NCBI RefSeq assembly: GCF_029846235.1
Contig: NZ_JARVWP010000002.1
Coordinates: forward strand, 434,001-498,000
Origin: Bradyrhizobium sp. CER78
GTDB taxonomy: Bacteria; Pseudomonadota; Alphaproteobacteria; Rhizobiales; Xanthobacteraceae
Direction: 5' to 3'
Length of the DNA stretch: 64,000 nucleotides
The notes under the pieces were generated by a model. The model saw nothing but the letters and a program-made list of their open reading frames with translations, was not told the DNA's origin and searched no databases. How positions within the stretch are numbered: position 1 is the stretch's first letter; every line of letters starts with the position of its first letter. This document shows, one piece after another, positions 46,386-55,404 of the stretch. A program made the position numbers and the translations under genes.

Positions 46386-47333
46386 TCAGCTTCGTCGTGC
46401 TTTGGCATTGGCCTTGCTGGCCTCGTGCGACAGCCGCTCGAAATAGCGTTTCAGCCGCGGGCCGGCGAAATCGACGAAGGCGCGCACCTTCGGCACGTCG
46501 AAGCGGCCCTGCGGCGCCAGGAGATGCACCGGCAGCGGCGGGGGTTCGTCACCGGCGAGCAGGATCTGCAGCCGTCCGTCGCGGATTTCCTCGGCGATAT
46601 GATACGAGAACAGCCGCGTGACGCCGTGGCCCTCGCCGGCCGACGCAACTGCCGCCCGCACCGTGTTGACGACCAGCCGTGGCGTGAACTGGACCGCGCG
46701 CGCGATCTTCGACTTCGCGGCCGGCGGAAAGCTCCAGGAGTCCAGCCCGAAATGCGTCATCGCGATGATCTGCTGTTTCGCCAGATCGGCAGGCTCGCGG
46801 ATCACCGGATGCTGCGCGAGATAGCCCGGCGAGGCCGCGACCACGCGGCGTACCTCGCCGAGCTTGATCGCGACGAAATTGGAATCGGCGAGATGGGCGA
46901 TGCGCAGCGCGACGTCGATGCCCTCGTCGATCAGGTTGACCGTGCGATCGAGCATCACGAGCCGCACGGTTACCGCCGGAAATTCCGTCATGAAGGCGTC
47001 GAGCACCGGCCGCAGCACGTCCTCGCCCACGACAATGGGCGCGGTGATGGTCAGCGTGCCGCGCGGCGCGGCCCGCTCGCCGCCGGCCGAGATGTCGGCC
47101 TCCTCAAGCTCGGTGAGGATGCGCCGGCACGCCAATGCATAGCGCTCGCCGGCATCGCTCAGCTTCAGCGACCGCGTGGTGCGATGAAGCAGCTCGGCGC
47201 CGACATGATGCTCGAGGAACGCAATCGCCCGGCTGACCGCCGCCGGCGATCGTCGCAGCTTCCGCCCTGCGCCGGCAAGGCTGCCCTCGTCGACCGCCGC
47301 GACGAATACCTTCATGGCGTCGATGCGGTCCAT
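46386..47333 (-). CDS. LysR-family transcriptional regulator
   Basis: 315 residues. N-terminal winged helix MDRIDAMKVFVAAVDEGSLAGAGRKLRRSPAAVSRAIAFLE in two parts, then a type 2 periplasmic-binding-like effector domain (TLTITAPIVVGEDVL). Upstream of the SDR-tautomerase pair on the same strand with 226 nt between, a likely target. Confidence 0.92.
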   Translation of the reverse strand: MDRIDAMKVFVAAVDEGSLAGAGRKLRRSPAAVSRAIAFLEHHVGAELLHRTTRSLKLSDAGERYALACRRILTELEEADISAGGERAAPRGTLTITAPIVVGEDVLRPVLDAFMTEFPAVTVRLVMLDRTVNLIDEGIDVALRIAHLADSNFVAIKLGEVRRVVAASPGYLAQHPVIREPADLAKQQIIAMTHFGLDSWSFPPAAKSKIARAVQFTPRLVVNTVRAAVASAGEGHGVTRLFSYHIAEEIRDGRLQILLAGDEPPPLPVHLLAPQGRFDVPKVRAFVDFAGPRLKRYFERLSHEASKANAKARRS

Positions 47334-47358
47334 CGATCCCCCCGCTTCGCGGCAGCCG

Positions 47359-47595
47359 CTAACCTTTCACATCATATTGCTTGCTGAGGTGGTCGCCGAT
47401 CTGCACCAGCATCGCGACGCATTCGGGATAGCCGGGCTTCGCCACCGTGGCCTCATTGGCGCTGGCGCGGAATTCCCAGCTGTCGCCGTCGCGCAGCACC
47501 GAGATCTCCATGCCGTCGGGGCAATCGGCATGTACCTTCAACTCGGCACGTGCCATCGCGATGAGTTCGGCTTCGGTCTTGATCGGCTTGCTCAT
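47359..47595 (-). CDS. Small conserved-looking protein of unknown function
   Basis: 78 residues: IKTEAELIAMARAELKVHADCPDGMEISVLRDGDSWEFRA and ECVAMLVQIGDHLSKQYDV. Compact alpha-beta pattern, no membrane segment. Common in Bradyrhizobium-type genomes; no function known to me. Confidence 0.72.
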   Translation of the reverse strand: MSKPIKTEAELIAMARAELKVHADCPDGMEISVLRDGDSWEFRASANEATVAKPGYPECVAMLVQIGDHLSKQYDVKG

Positions 47596-47866
47596 GTGAC
47601 GACGTCCTCCCGGCTGGCAACATCAGCCATGGTTGCCGATTTGACGGCAGGATGTCGAGAGGACGCAGGCGATCACGGGCTGTTGCGATTGACAAATTGC
47701 GGGTCTGCGGCGAACATTCAGCCTGGGTCGATACTACCCGCCGCTTGCACCCCGCCCGGGGACGGTGAATGTATCAAGCCATGGTTCAGGCTTCCTTTGC
47801 CCGCGCGAACGGGTCAGCAACGCAAGCCCCTGACGCTTTCCGTTCGTCGATGCAAAGGACCATTCC

Positions 47867-48712
47867 ATGCGCGACTTCCGTGATGCCAAGGCCATGGCGC
47901 AGACGCTGCGCGAAGCGCTCGGCGCCAAATCGATCCCCCTCACCCACAGCGACAGCCTGGAGCTGATCGCCAAACTGTTCGGTCAGCGAGACTGGAACAC
48001 GCTGGCGGCGAGAATCCAGGTCGCCGGGCCGCCAGGCATGTCGGCCCACGCTGCAGAGCCCGCAGCGGAATCACCGCCGATCGCGGCGCGTCAGGAGATC
48101 GCCGTCGATCCAGCCGCGCTCGATAATTATTCCGGATTCTACCAACTCAACGACCGTGCCGTGTTCACGGTGACGCCCGATGGACATCATCTGGTGATGA
48201 AGCTCACCGGACAGCGCTCGGTGCGGTTCTTTGCGGAGAGCGCAACCGAATTCTTCGCCAAGATTGTCGATGCCCAGGTCAGCTTCGTGGTCGGACCGGA
48301 CGGACGCGCCACCTCGCTGGTTCTGCATCAGAACGGCGGCGATATTCCGATGCCGCGTATCGACGCCGCGACGGCAACGGAGATCGCCGATCAGACGGCG
48401 GAACGCGTCAAGAACCAGTCGGCCAGTCCCGGAACCGAGGCTGCGCTTCATCGTCTGATCGATGGGATCGCGTCGGGGAATCCCGACTACAACGAGATGA
48501 GCCCGGCGTTAGCGGCGGCCACCCGCAAGCAGATGCAGTGGCTTCAGCCCCTCGCGGACCTCGGCAACATCCAGTCGATCCGCTTTCTCGGTGTCGGCGA
48601 GCAAGGCGAGGACGTCTACAGCGTCAGGCACGCCAACGGCGCCGCACACTGGCGCATCGCGCTTGACGACAAGGGGATCATTTCGACCGCGTGGGTGACG
48701 CCCGGACCGTAA
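47867..48712 (+). CDS. Protein with N-terminal glyoxalase-superfamily-type helix domain and DUF3471-like region
   Basis: 281 residues. Residues 1-50 (MRDFRDAKAMAQTLREALGA, SLELIAKLFGQRDWNTLAARI) match the short helical domain found in many alphaproteobacterial proteins annotated as glyoxalase-related. Residues about 83-150 (LDNYSGFYQLNDRAVFTVT) look like a DUF3471 beta domain; the C-terminal third (MQWLQPLADLGNIQSIRFLGVGEQGEDVYSV) is a related beta-sheet unit. No catalytic residues identified. Confidence 0.72.
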   Translation: MRDFRDAKAMAQTLREALGAKSIPLTHSDSLELIAKLFGQRDWNTLAARIQVAGPPGMSAHAAEPAAESPPIAARQEIAVDPAALDNYSGFYQLNDRAVFTVTPDGHHLVMKLTGQRSVRFFAESATEFFAKIVDAQVSFVVGPDGRATSLVLHQNGGDIPMPRIDAATATEIADQTAERVKNQSASPGTEAALHRLIDGIASGNPDYNEMSPALAAATRKQMQWLQPLADLGNIQSIRFLGVGEQGEDVYSVRHANGAAHWRIALDDKGIISTAWVTPGP

Positions 48713-48723
48713 AGCTGGCGCGG

Positions 48724-51700
48724 CTATTGAGCGGCGCTGGCGCGGCGCTCGCCCTTGATCGCCGGCAGCACGCTCACCGGCGCGGCCTTCGGCATGTCGG
48801 ACACCGATCCGGTCGCGACCGGATCGGGCAGCGGCGCGCGAGCGGTGGCGTCGGGGAAGCGGGTCTTCATCTCGCGGATGAAGCCGTCGAGCGTGTCGAC
48901 GCTGGCGGCCATCCGTGCGATCTGGGCGAACTCCGCGCTCGAAGTCGCCACCGGCTTGCTGGCCGCGTCGAACGCCAGCTTGTCGGCATCGCCGGACATC
49001 AGCGGCGCGTATTTTTCGCGGAACCGGGACAGCCCGATGGCGTCCTCGGCGAGCGCGTAGCCGACCACGGCGCGGATGACGTCGGCCTTCTCGCTCGGAT
49101 TGAGCGGGGTGAAATCGCGCCAGCGGTCGCCGTAATAGAGCTCGATCTGCTCGGATGCCTCGCGCCAGTGCCGCGACGCCCAGTAGATATCCGAACGCAG
49201 CCGGATCGCCTCGCGGCCGGTGATGTTCGAGATGATGTCGAGCGCGAGGTCGTGCCGTCCGACGTCGCTCTGTGCGCGCGCCTCGAGCAGCAGCCGCTGC
49301 TGGCGCAGTTCGCCGGAGAGGTCCGCGATCCGGGTCGAGCGCAGCGCGCCGATGGCGCGGTCAGGCTTGCGGTTCATCAGATAGACCATCGCAAGCCGCG
49401 CAGCGACCTGGGCGCGGGCCGCGCCTTCCAGCCGCTTGTCGACCTGGTACTGCAGGAGATCGGCGGCCTGGTCGAGCAGATCGACGCCGACGAGGCGGTC
49501 GGCGAGACGGCGGATCATCTCGTCGCCACGGCGACCGATCGGCGTCAGTTCGCGATATTCGTAGAAGGTGCCGAGCGCGTCGATCGGCGCCATCTCGTCG
49601 CCCTTGGGACCGAGATAAAGCTGCACGAACAGTGCCGAGGCGGCATCCTGCGCCTGGCGTGATTCCGGTGCGTTCGGCTGCAGCCGGGTCGCGGCACGCG
49701 TCACCGCGAAGGCGTCGGCATAGCGTGCGGTGTCGGCATAGATCTTCGACAGCACATAGAGCGTCTTCAGCTCGATATTGTCGCCGCGCCACAGCATCGA
49801 CAACAGCTCGAGCTCCTTCAGCACATCGTCGCGGCCGAGCTCGCCGCGCTTCTGCTTGAGCAGCGTCTCCAGCAGCTTGCCTTCGGCGGCGGCCTGGCGG
49901 TCGGCCGAATTGGCGGCGAAGCGGTAGGCGTCGAGCGCATCCTTTTCCTGGCCGAGCGCTTCGGCGAGCCGGCCGCGCAGCACCGCAACCGCGGGCTTGA
50001 GTCCGTCGGGAACGCCGACCACGTCGAGATCGCTCTTGCGCCGCGCGGCGCCGGCATAGTCCTTGACCTCGAGCGAAGCCTTCATCGAATCCATGGTGAC
50101 GATGCGCTGCAGGTCGGGCGGCAGCGTCGCGACCGCAAACTCGGCGTTCTTGAATTTTTCGCGCGCCTCGGCCCATTTGCCCTCGCGGGCGAAGGCGAGC
50201 CCCTTCCACAATTGGGAATCGTAGCCGTTGCCGATCACGGGATTGGCGAGATCCTTCAGGCCGCGCGCCGGGTGCCCGATCAGGATGCTGGCGACCGCGT
50301 GCACCATCACCGCGGACGGCGTCTCGCTACCGCGCTTGCTGTCGGACAGGATCAGGTTGGCGACGCCATGGGCTTCCTGGTACATGCCGCGCGCCATGTA
50401 GAAATCGGCGAGATCAAGCCGTGCCTGCGGCAGCTGCTCGGCATTGGCCGTCGAAGTCGCACCAATCAGGCTATCGAGCTGCTTGAGGAAATTTTCCGAC
50501 TGGTTCTTGCGCCACTCGTCCGGATCGAACAGCGGCTTCACCGCCGCGGTCGCGCGCTCCGCGGCGACATCGGCCGACGACAGCGTCAGGCCGCCGGGCC
50601 GGCCCAGCATCACCTTGTCGGCGCCGACCTCGGCCTTGACGTCGTCGGCGTTCGGATGAACCACGACGCCGTGGATCGATTCCAACAGCGAGAGCTCGAC
50701 GAAGTCCTGCCGCTTGATGATGCCGCGGGTCGGTGGCGGCGCGGTCACCACCCAGAGCGTATCGCCGGCATCGGGATCGACCAGTTTGTGGAGCTGGCCG
50801 GGATTGGCGAGCGGCACGCTGACATTGGCAAGCGACGGCTCGCTGATGTTGCGCACCACTGACAGCGGCAATGGCGGCTTCTGCACGCGGTCGGCAAAGG
50901 TGAGCGTCCAGCTCACGCCGCGCGAACGGTCGTCGCTTTCGAGCGACGGCATCTGCGGCCGGTTGAGGCGAAAGCGTACCGCCTGCCCCTTCTCCAGCGC
51001 GATCCGGCTGACATCTGCTATCAGCGAGCCGCCCTTGTCGCGGATCGGGTCGACATCGATCGCCTCAGGCGTATCGAACACCATCCACACCGTGTCGGCG
51101 CGGCGGAACAGTGCCGCCGGCGTCGGGCCGGGGAATGAGAACGTCACGCGAAGGCCGTCGCTGTCGCGCTGGGCGTCGACCGAGGACTTGGCACTGGACT
51201 TGGCGCCGGCGCGGGCTTCGGCAGGCGGCGATGGTGCAGCGGTGGGCTTCGGCGTCTCCATCGCCGGCGCGGCCGCGACAGCGGGCGCAGGCTTCGGCGC
51301 TTCGCTGACGGGCGCCTTGTTCTGCTCTGCCGCGGCACCGGCGCTGCCCTCACGCGGCGCGGGCGGCGCAGTCGCGTTCTCGGCGTCGGCCGCCGGTGCG
51401 GCCGCGATTTTCGGCAGTTCCGGATCGGGTAGCTCCGATCTCGGCTGCTCGGTTTTCGCGGGCGCTGCGGCCGGTTGTTCGGTCGTGGCCTGCTCGGGCT
51501 TGGCCGGCTCGGACTGCGCCGACTCAGACCTGGTCTGCTCGGATGTGGCCTGCTCGGCTTTCGGCGGCTCCGCTTTGGGTTGATCGGGCCGGATCTCGAT
51601 CTTGGCCTGCCGCGCGATGCTTTCCGATGTCACCGGCGCGATCGCCGCTGCGCCCTTCTTGCCACGCGGCGTCGGCAACAACGAGCTCACCGAGGGTTTT

Positions 51701-52590
51701 GCCGCCTGCTGCTGCTCGCTCTGCTGGAAAGCGACATCGACGATGTAGTTCTTCTCGTCGCGGAACGAATGCACGTCGACATCGCCGATCAAGGTCACAT
51801 CGACCGCCGAGGTGTCCGTGTCGGCGCGCGAGCTGATCGACGCGACGTTCGGCGGCGCCGCGACCTTGGCATCGGCCAGGTCGAAAGCCAGGACCGAGTT
51901 GAAGGACAGCGTCAGCTTCTGCTCGTTCAGCACCGAGGAGACGCTGACCCCGTCCGGAACCTCGAACACGAATCGGACGAAGGTCGGCTGCACCAGCGCG
52001 CGAACGCGGATCGGCGGCTTCTTCCTGGCGGCATCGGCCGCGCGCTGGATGCGCAGCAGCCGCTCGGCAGCGCGGGCGCGCTCCGCCAGTTCGCGGACCA
52101 CATCCTGCGGCAGCGACGGCGGCGGGCCGGTCCAGCCATCGGGCAGGAAGTCGACGAAGATGCGCTCGCCGGCGGTCATGGTGTTGATGGTGACGCGGCG
52201 CGCCAGCGACAGGCGGATCGCCGAACCGTCCGGATCGCGGCGCGCGGCGCCGACATAATCCGGCACCGCATCGCCCAGCTTCTCGACCGAAATATCAACG
52301 GGACGCTTGAAGCGGATCACGATGATCGAGCCGGCGGTCGTGACCTCCGACTCGACATCCTCCTTCAGCTTCAGCACCAGCCTTGCATAGCCGTTCGCGG
52401 CCGAGAATGTCGCCTCCCCCGGCACCGGGTCATCGGCCCGCGCCACGGTCGAATATGTCAGGGTCGTCAAAGCAAGGCCGGCGGCGAGCAGGCACAGACG
52501 TGCGGTCCGCGCCCAGGCGCGGCCTAGCGACCATGTTTCAGCGGCAGCCGTTCGCGCCATCTCGAAACGTCTTCTCGGGACCTCAGCCAT
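48724..52590 (-). CDS. Large exported TPR protein with AMIN-like domains, flagellar neighbourhood
   Basis: 1288 residues. Signal peptide ends near ARA/DDP (about residue 52); an internal ATG at 52557 is an alternative start. Two AMIN-like beta regions (about 60-130 and 185-290, e.g. YARLVLKLKEDVESEV) precede a 150-residue Glu/Pro/Ala-rich linker with EQATSEQ-type repeats. A further beta region (about 490-600) is followed by TPR repeats in the C-terminal half. Periplasmic scaffold expected. It sits between flagellar blocks with a CtrA-type box at its promoter, so a flagellar or polar-envelope role is likely. Confidence 0.82.
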   Translation of the reverse strand: MAEVPRRRFEMARTAAAETWSLGRAWARTARLCLLAAGLALTTLTYSTVARADDPVPGEATFSAANGYARLVLKLKEDVESEVTTAGSIIVIRFKRPVDISVEKLGDAVPDYVGAARRDPDGSAIRLSLARRVTINTMTAGERIFVDFLPDGWTGPPPSLPQDVVRELAERARAAERLLRIQRAADAARKKPPIRVRALVQPTFVRFVFEVPDGVSVSSVLNEQKLTLSFNSVLAFDLADAKVAAPPNVASISSRADTDTSAVDVTLIGDVDVHSFRDEKNYIVDVAFQQSEQQQAAKPSVSSLLPTPRGKKGAAAIAPVTSESIARQAKIEIRPDQPKAEPPKAEQATSEQTRSESAQSEPAKPEQATTEQPAAAPAKTEQPRSELPDPELPKIAAAPAADAENATAPPAPREGSAGAAAEQNKAPVSEAPKPAPAVAAAPAMETPKPTAAPSPPAEARAGAKSSAKSSVDAQRDSDGLRVTFSFPGPTPAALFRRADTVWMVFDTPEAIDVDPIRDKGGSLIADVSRIALEKGQAVRFRLNRPQMPSLESDDRSRGVSWTLTFADRVQKPPLPLSVVRNISEPSLANVSVPLANPGQLHKLVDPDAGDTLWVVTAPPPTRGIIKRQDFVELSLLESIHGVVVHPNADDVKAEVGADKVMLGRPGGLTLSSADVAAERATAAVKPLFDPDEWRKNQSENFLKQLDSLIGATSTANAEQLPQARLDLADFYMARGMYQEAHGVANLILSDSKRGSETPSAVMVHAVASILIGHPARGLKDLANPVIGNGYDSQLWKGLAFAREGKWAEAREKFKNAEFAVATLPPDLQRIVTMDSMKASLEVKDYAGAARRKSDLDVVGVPDGLKPAVAVLRGRLAEALGQEKDALDAYRFAANSADRQAAAEGKLLETLLKQKRGELGRDDVLKELELLSMLWRGDNIELKTLYVLSKIYADTARYADAFAVTRAATRLQPNAPESRQAQDAASALFVQLYLGPKGDEMAPIDALGTFYEYRELTPIGRRGDEMIRRLADRLVGVDLLDQAADLLQYQVDKRLEGAARAQVAARLAMVYLMNRKPDRAIGALRSTRIADLSGELRQQRLLLEARAQSDVGRHDLALDIISNITGREAIRLRSDIYWASRHWREASEQIELYYGDRWRDFTPLNPSEKADVIRAVVGYALAEDAIGLSRFREKYAPLMSGDADKLAFDAASKPVATSSAEFAQIARMAASVDTLDGFIREMKTRFPDATARAPLPDPVATGSVSDMPKAAPVSVLPAIKGERRASAAQ

Positions 52591-52641
52591 ACCAGCGCGA
52601 AGCGCCCTCGCCCACGCGTCCCGATCTTGGATCGGGCGGCG

Positions 52642-52656
52642 TTAAGGAGCTGTTAA
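52642..52656. promoter_or_regulatory. CtrA-type binding site upstream of the TPR gene
   Basis: TTAAGGAGCTGTTAA, a perfect TTAA-N7-TTAA, is 52-66 nt upstream of the 52590 start and is followed by C as in the extended consensus. A CCCGATC/GATCGGG inverted repeat lies just downstream at 52620-52636. Confidence 0.7.
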
Positions 52657-52864
52657 CGTAAACCCATCGACCGCATTTTCGGGGCGCGGCGTATGCGCCT
52701 GGTTCCGCATTCACTCACCCGATTGCCGAGCGGCCGATCGCGCTGATCTCAGATGCAGAGTTAACTCTCCGAATGAGCCCGGGAATACCCGGCCTTGCCT
52801 GGCCCGGAAGCGCGATGATAAATTCGACTATTGATTGATTTAAGCCCTTTTCAAACCAAAAGTT

Positions 52865-54064
52865 ATGAACGACGTGGCACGCCGGAATGCTTTTGCAGGA
52901 GACGACCCGGCGCAGGCAATTGTCTGCGCTCTCCTGATCGCTTTTGCGATCTTGCCGTTCGTCAGTGGTAACGGCGAGGGCCCCGGGTTCGATTTTTCAT
53001 GTTTCTGGGGCGCGGGCACGTTGGCGCTCGATGGCCACGCGGCCGCAGCTTACGACTGGGAGCAACTGCGTCAGCAGCTTCTCCTTCGGTTGCCGCCGAT
53101 CGATCAACTCCGTTTTCCCTACGATCAGATTCCACTGCCGTTCTTTTATCCGCCAGTGTTTCTTCTGGTCCTGGCGCCGCTCGCGCTGCTGCCGTTTCCG
53201 GCCGCGTTCTGGGTTTGGAGCGCAGCAAAACTGTCTTGCTGGCTCCTTGTCATCTACGCCATTCGGCCACGCCCTGGTGCCCTGCTGCTGGCACTCGCGA
53301 CCCCGCCGGTCTTCTACGATGTGTTTCACGGCCAAACCGGGCTGCTTGCCTCAGCGTTGCTCGGTGGCATCCTGCTGAAGCTGGACAGGCGCCCGCTCCT
53401 CAGTGGCTTTCTGATCGCGCTGCTCGTCTTCAAACCTCAATTCGGTGTCCTGCTTCCCTTCGTGTTGATCGCGACCAGGCGTTGGAACGTCATTATCAGC
53501 GCAGCTTTGGCAACTCTGGCTCTCGTGCTGCTCACCGGAGCGAGCTTCGGCTGGGATACGTTCAAGGCATTCGGCGAAGGGGCAACGACTGTATCGACGC
53601 GGCTTCAGGCTGGTGGAGGGGTCGCCTGGTATAATCTGTCGAGTGTTTATGGGCTGCTGCGGGTTGCCGACCTTGGTTACGGACTGGCTTGGTCGCTCCA
53701 TATGGCCGTCGCGGCAGCCGCGCTGGTTTGGGTGGTCATGCTATGGCGTCGCAACGTCAGCTTCGCCCTTCAAGCGGCGAGCCTGCTTGCGGCTACACCG
53801 CTGATGTCTCCCTACTTCGTCATCTACGATCTTCCGATCCTGGCGATGGCGCTGGTCTTCCTGATGACGGCTGACGTCGATCAGGGCTCGCCGGTCGCCA
53901 ATCGGCGGGCCATCCGTATCGGTCTCGGTGTCATCGTCGTCCTGGGATACGCTTTCCCGTTCGTGCTGGTGCCCGTTGGTCCGTTCATGTGCGCAACGGT
54001 GATCGCGATCATCTGGATGAAATGCAGGCAACCCGATCTCAGGCCGGATCCGGCTTACGGCTGA
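52865..54064 (+). CDS. GT87-type (DUF2029) membrane glycosyltransferase
   Basis: 399 residues, about ten membrane helices. N-terminal first-loop FDFSCFWGAGTLALDGHAAAAYDWEQL and FYPPVFLLVLAPLALLPF are the GT87 pattern, with the acidic pair region typical of GT-C enzymes (DFSCFW). Polyprenyl-phosphate-mannose-dependent transferase is the known type. Codons are richer in A/T (TTT, CTT, CGT) than neighbours, and the gene faces the opposite way from the flanking flagellar genes, suggesting later insertion. Confidence 0.85.
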   Translation: MNDVARRNAFAGDDPAQAIVCALLIAFAILPFVSGNGEGPGFDFSCFWGAGTLALDGHAAAAYDWEQLRQQLLLRLPPIDQLRFPYDQIPLPFFYPPVFLLVLAPLALLPFPAAFWVWSAAKLSCWLLVIYAIRPRPGALLLALATPPVFYDVFHGQTGLLASALLGGILLKLDRRPLLSGFLIALLVFKPQFGVLLPFVLIATRRWNVIISAALATLALVLLTGASFGWDTFKAFGEGATTVSTRLQAGGGVAWYNLSSVYGLLRVADLGYGLAWSLHMAVAAAALVWVVMLWRRNVSFALQAASLLAATPLMSPYFVIYDLPILAMALVFLMTADVDQGSPVANRRAIRIGLGVIVVLGYAFPFVLVPVGPFMCATVIAIIWMKCRQPDLRPDPAYG

Positions 54065-54109
54065 AGCTGCCGACAGCTGGCAATTGACGGGCTCCTCGAC
54101 CAGACCCCG

Positions 54110-54934
54110 TCAATTCGTCTTCGGTGCAAGCATCTTGCCTTCGATCTTGGGGAGATCGTCTGTCGATGCCGACTTGTCGCCGCCGGCGCGGCGGGCGAGT
54201 TCGACCGTGAGCCGCTCGGCGGCTTCGGGCTGCATCAAGCCCATGATGTCGGACATCTTGCGCGGCTGGATCTGCGAGGCGATCTGGTAGAGCACGTTCA
54301 TCTCCAGGCGATCGAACACCTTGGCAGCATCCTTCGGCTTCATGTTCTCGTACATGGTGACGATGCCCTTGAAGCGTGCGGCCTCGGCTTCCGCCTTGGC
54401 CGCGGCGTCGGCGTTCGCCTTGGCATCGTTGGCCTTGGCTTCCTCGACCTTGGCCTCGATGCGCTTCTCGGCGGCCTTCAGGAGGCTCTCGCGGATCTCG
54501 ACCTCGCGGGCGCGCGTCTCGAGCTCCTGGCGGCGTGACTGCAACCGTTCCAGGATCGCGCGTTCGGACGCCGACACCGGCGCCGGCGCATCGAGATTGA
54601 CCACGACGCCGTCGGGCTTGGACGGCTCCGCGGCCGGCGCCGCCGGCTTCGGGGCCTCTTCCTTCTTGTCGTCCTTCTTGGCGTCCTTGTTCTCGACCGA
54701 TCCCGTGATGTCGCCGGGATCGGGCTTGTTCTTGCTGTCGACGACCGCCCTGCCGCCGCCGGGGAAGTTGAAATTCTGCTGCGCCCAAGACGGGCCGGCC
54801 GGACTGGCCGGCGGCGCGTCGTCGGCGAACACGTAACCGCCATCGAGCACGAGGCCCGCGACCTTCAGCACCATCAGGCCGAAGATCGCGACCAGCACCA
54901 CAGGCATCACTCTGATGTCACGAAGCAACTTCAT
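54110..54934 (-). CDS. motE: MotE-like flagellar protein (MgtE intracellular-N-like domain)
   Basis: 274 residues. N-terminal membrane/signal helix, a Lys/Pro/Ala-rich linker, a coiled coil (about 120-195, RRQELETRAREVEIRESLLKA), and a C-terminal MgtE-N-like domain MYENMKPKDAAKVFDRLEMNVL. In rhizobia MotE is a periplasmic chaperone for MotC. Overlaps the DUF6468 gene by 4 nt. Symbol given by domain layout and context. Confidence 0.75.
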   Translation of the reverse strand: MKLLRDIRVMPVVLVAIFGLMVLKVAGLVLDGGYVFADDAPPASPAGPSWAQQNFNFPGGGRAVVDSKNKPDPGDITGSVENKDAKKDDKKEEAPKPAAPAAEPSKPDGVVVNLDAPAPVSASERAILERLQSRRQELETRAREVEIRESLLKAAEKRIEAKVEEAKANDAKANADAAAKAEAEAARFKGIVTMYENMKPKDAAKVFDRLEMNVLYQIASQIQPRKMSDIMGLMQPEAAERLTVELARRAGGDKSASTDDLPKIEGKMLAPKTN

Positions 54935-55404
54935 GCAGCGAGGCCGCCGGCCCTCCTGCGCTCGGTGAAGGCTTCAGCCGCCGCGGCAACCGCGCGCGCG
55001 GCGGAAACCCGCGGCGCCGGCGCCACCGGGGCTGTGGGCGCGGCTGGCTGGGCCGGTGCGCGCGCGGGCTCCGGCGGCCGCGCGGCCGCCGCGATCTTGG
55101 ACAGGCGGCGGACCACGCCGTCACCCTCGGCGAGCTGGGTCTTCAGCAGCGCCGACATCTGCGTCGCCGCATCGAGCTGGTTGCCGAGATTCTCGTTGAC
55201 GTCGCGCACCGCGTGCTTCAATCCGCCGATCGCCCGCTCGGCGATCTCGGTCGCGGTGATTAATTCCGCGATCGTCGCCTTCAGCGAATGCTCGTCCGCC
55301 TTCAGCCGCTGCAGGCGCTTGTTGAGCAGCCAGCAGTAACCGATCGTCAGCATCAGCAGCACGGCTACCAGACTCTCGATCGCTAGTCCAAGCACATGAC
55401 TCAT
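54931..55404 (-). CDS. DUF6468 flagellar-cluster membrane protein
   Basis: 157 residues. One membrane helix (8-29), then a helix ERAIGGLKHAVRDVNENLGNQLDAATQMSALLKTQL in two heptad stretches, and an Ala/Pro-rich end. DUF6468 proteins are found between fliM and motE genes in Bradyrhizobium and relatives; role unproven. Overlaps fliM and motE by 4 nt each, so translation is coupled through the block. Confidence 0.82.
   Translation of the reverse strand: MSHVLGLAIESLVAVLLMLTIGYCWLLNKRLQRLKADEHSLKATIAELITATEIAERAIGGLKHAVRDVNENLGNQLDAATQMSALLKTQLAEGDGVVRRLSKIAAAARPPEPARAPAQPAAPTAPVAPAPRVSAARAVAAAAEAFTERRRAGGLAA

Noticed and set aside
45453..47387. Plus-strand 644-codon frame opposite the SDR and LysR genes
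   Set aside because: Crosses two well-supported minus-strand genes and the gap between them; no motif.
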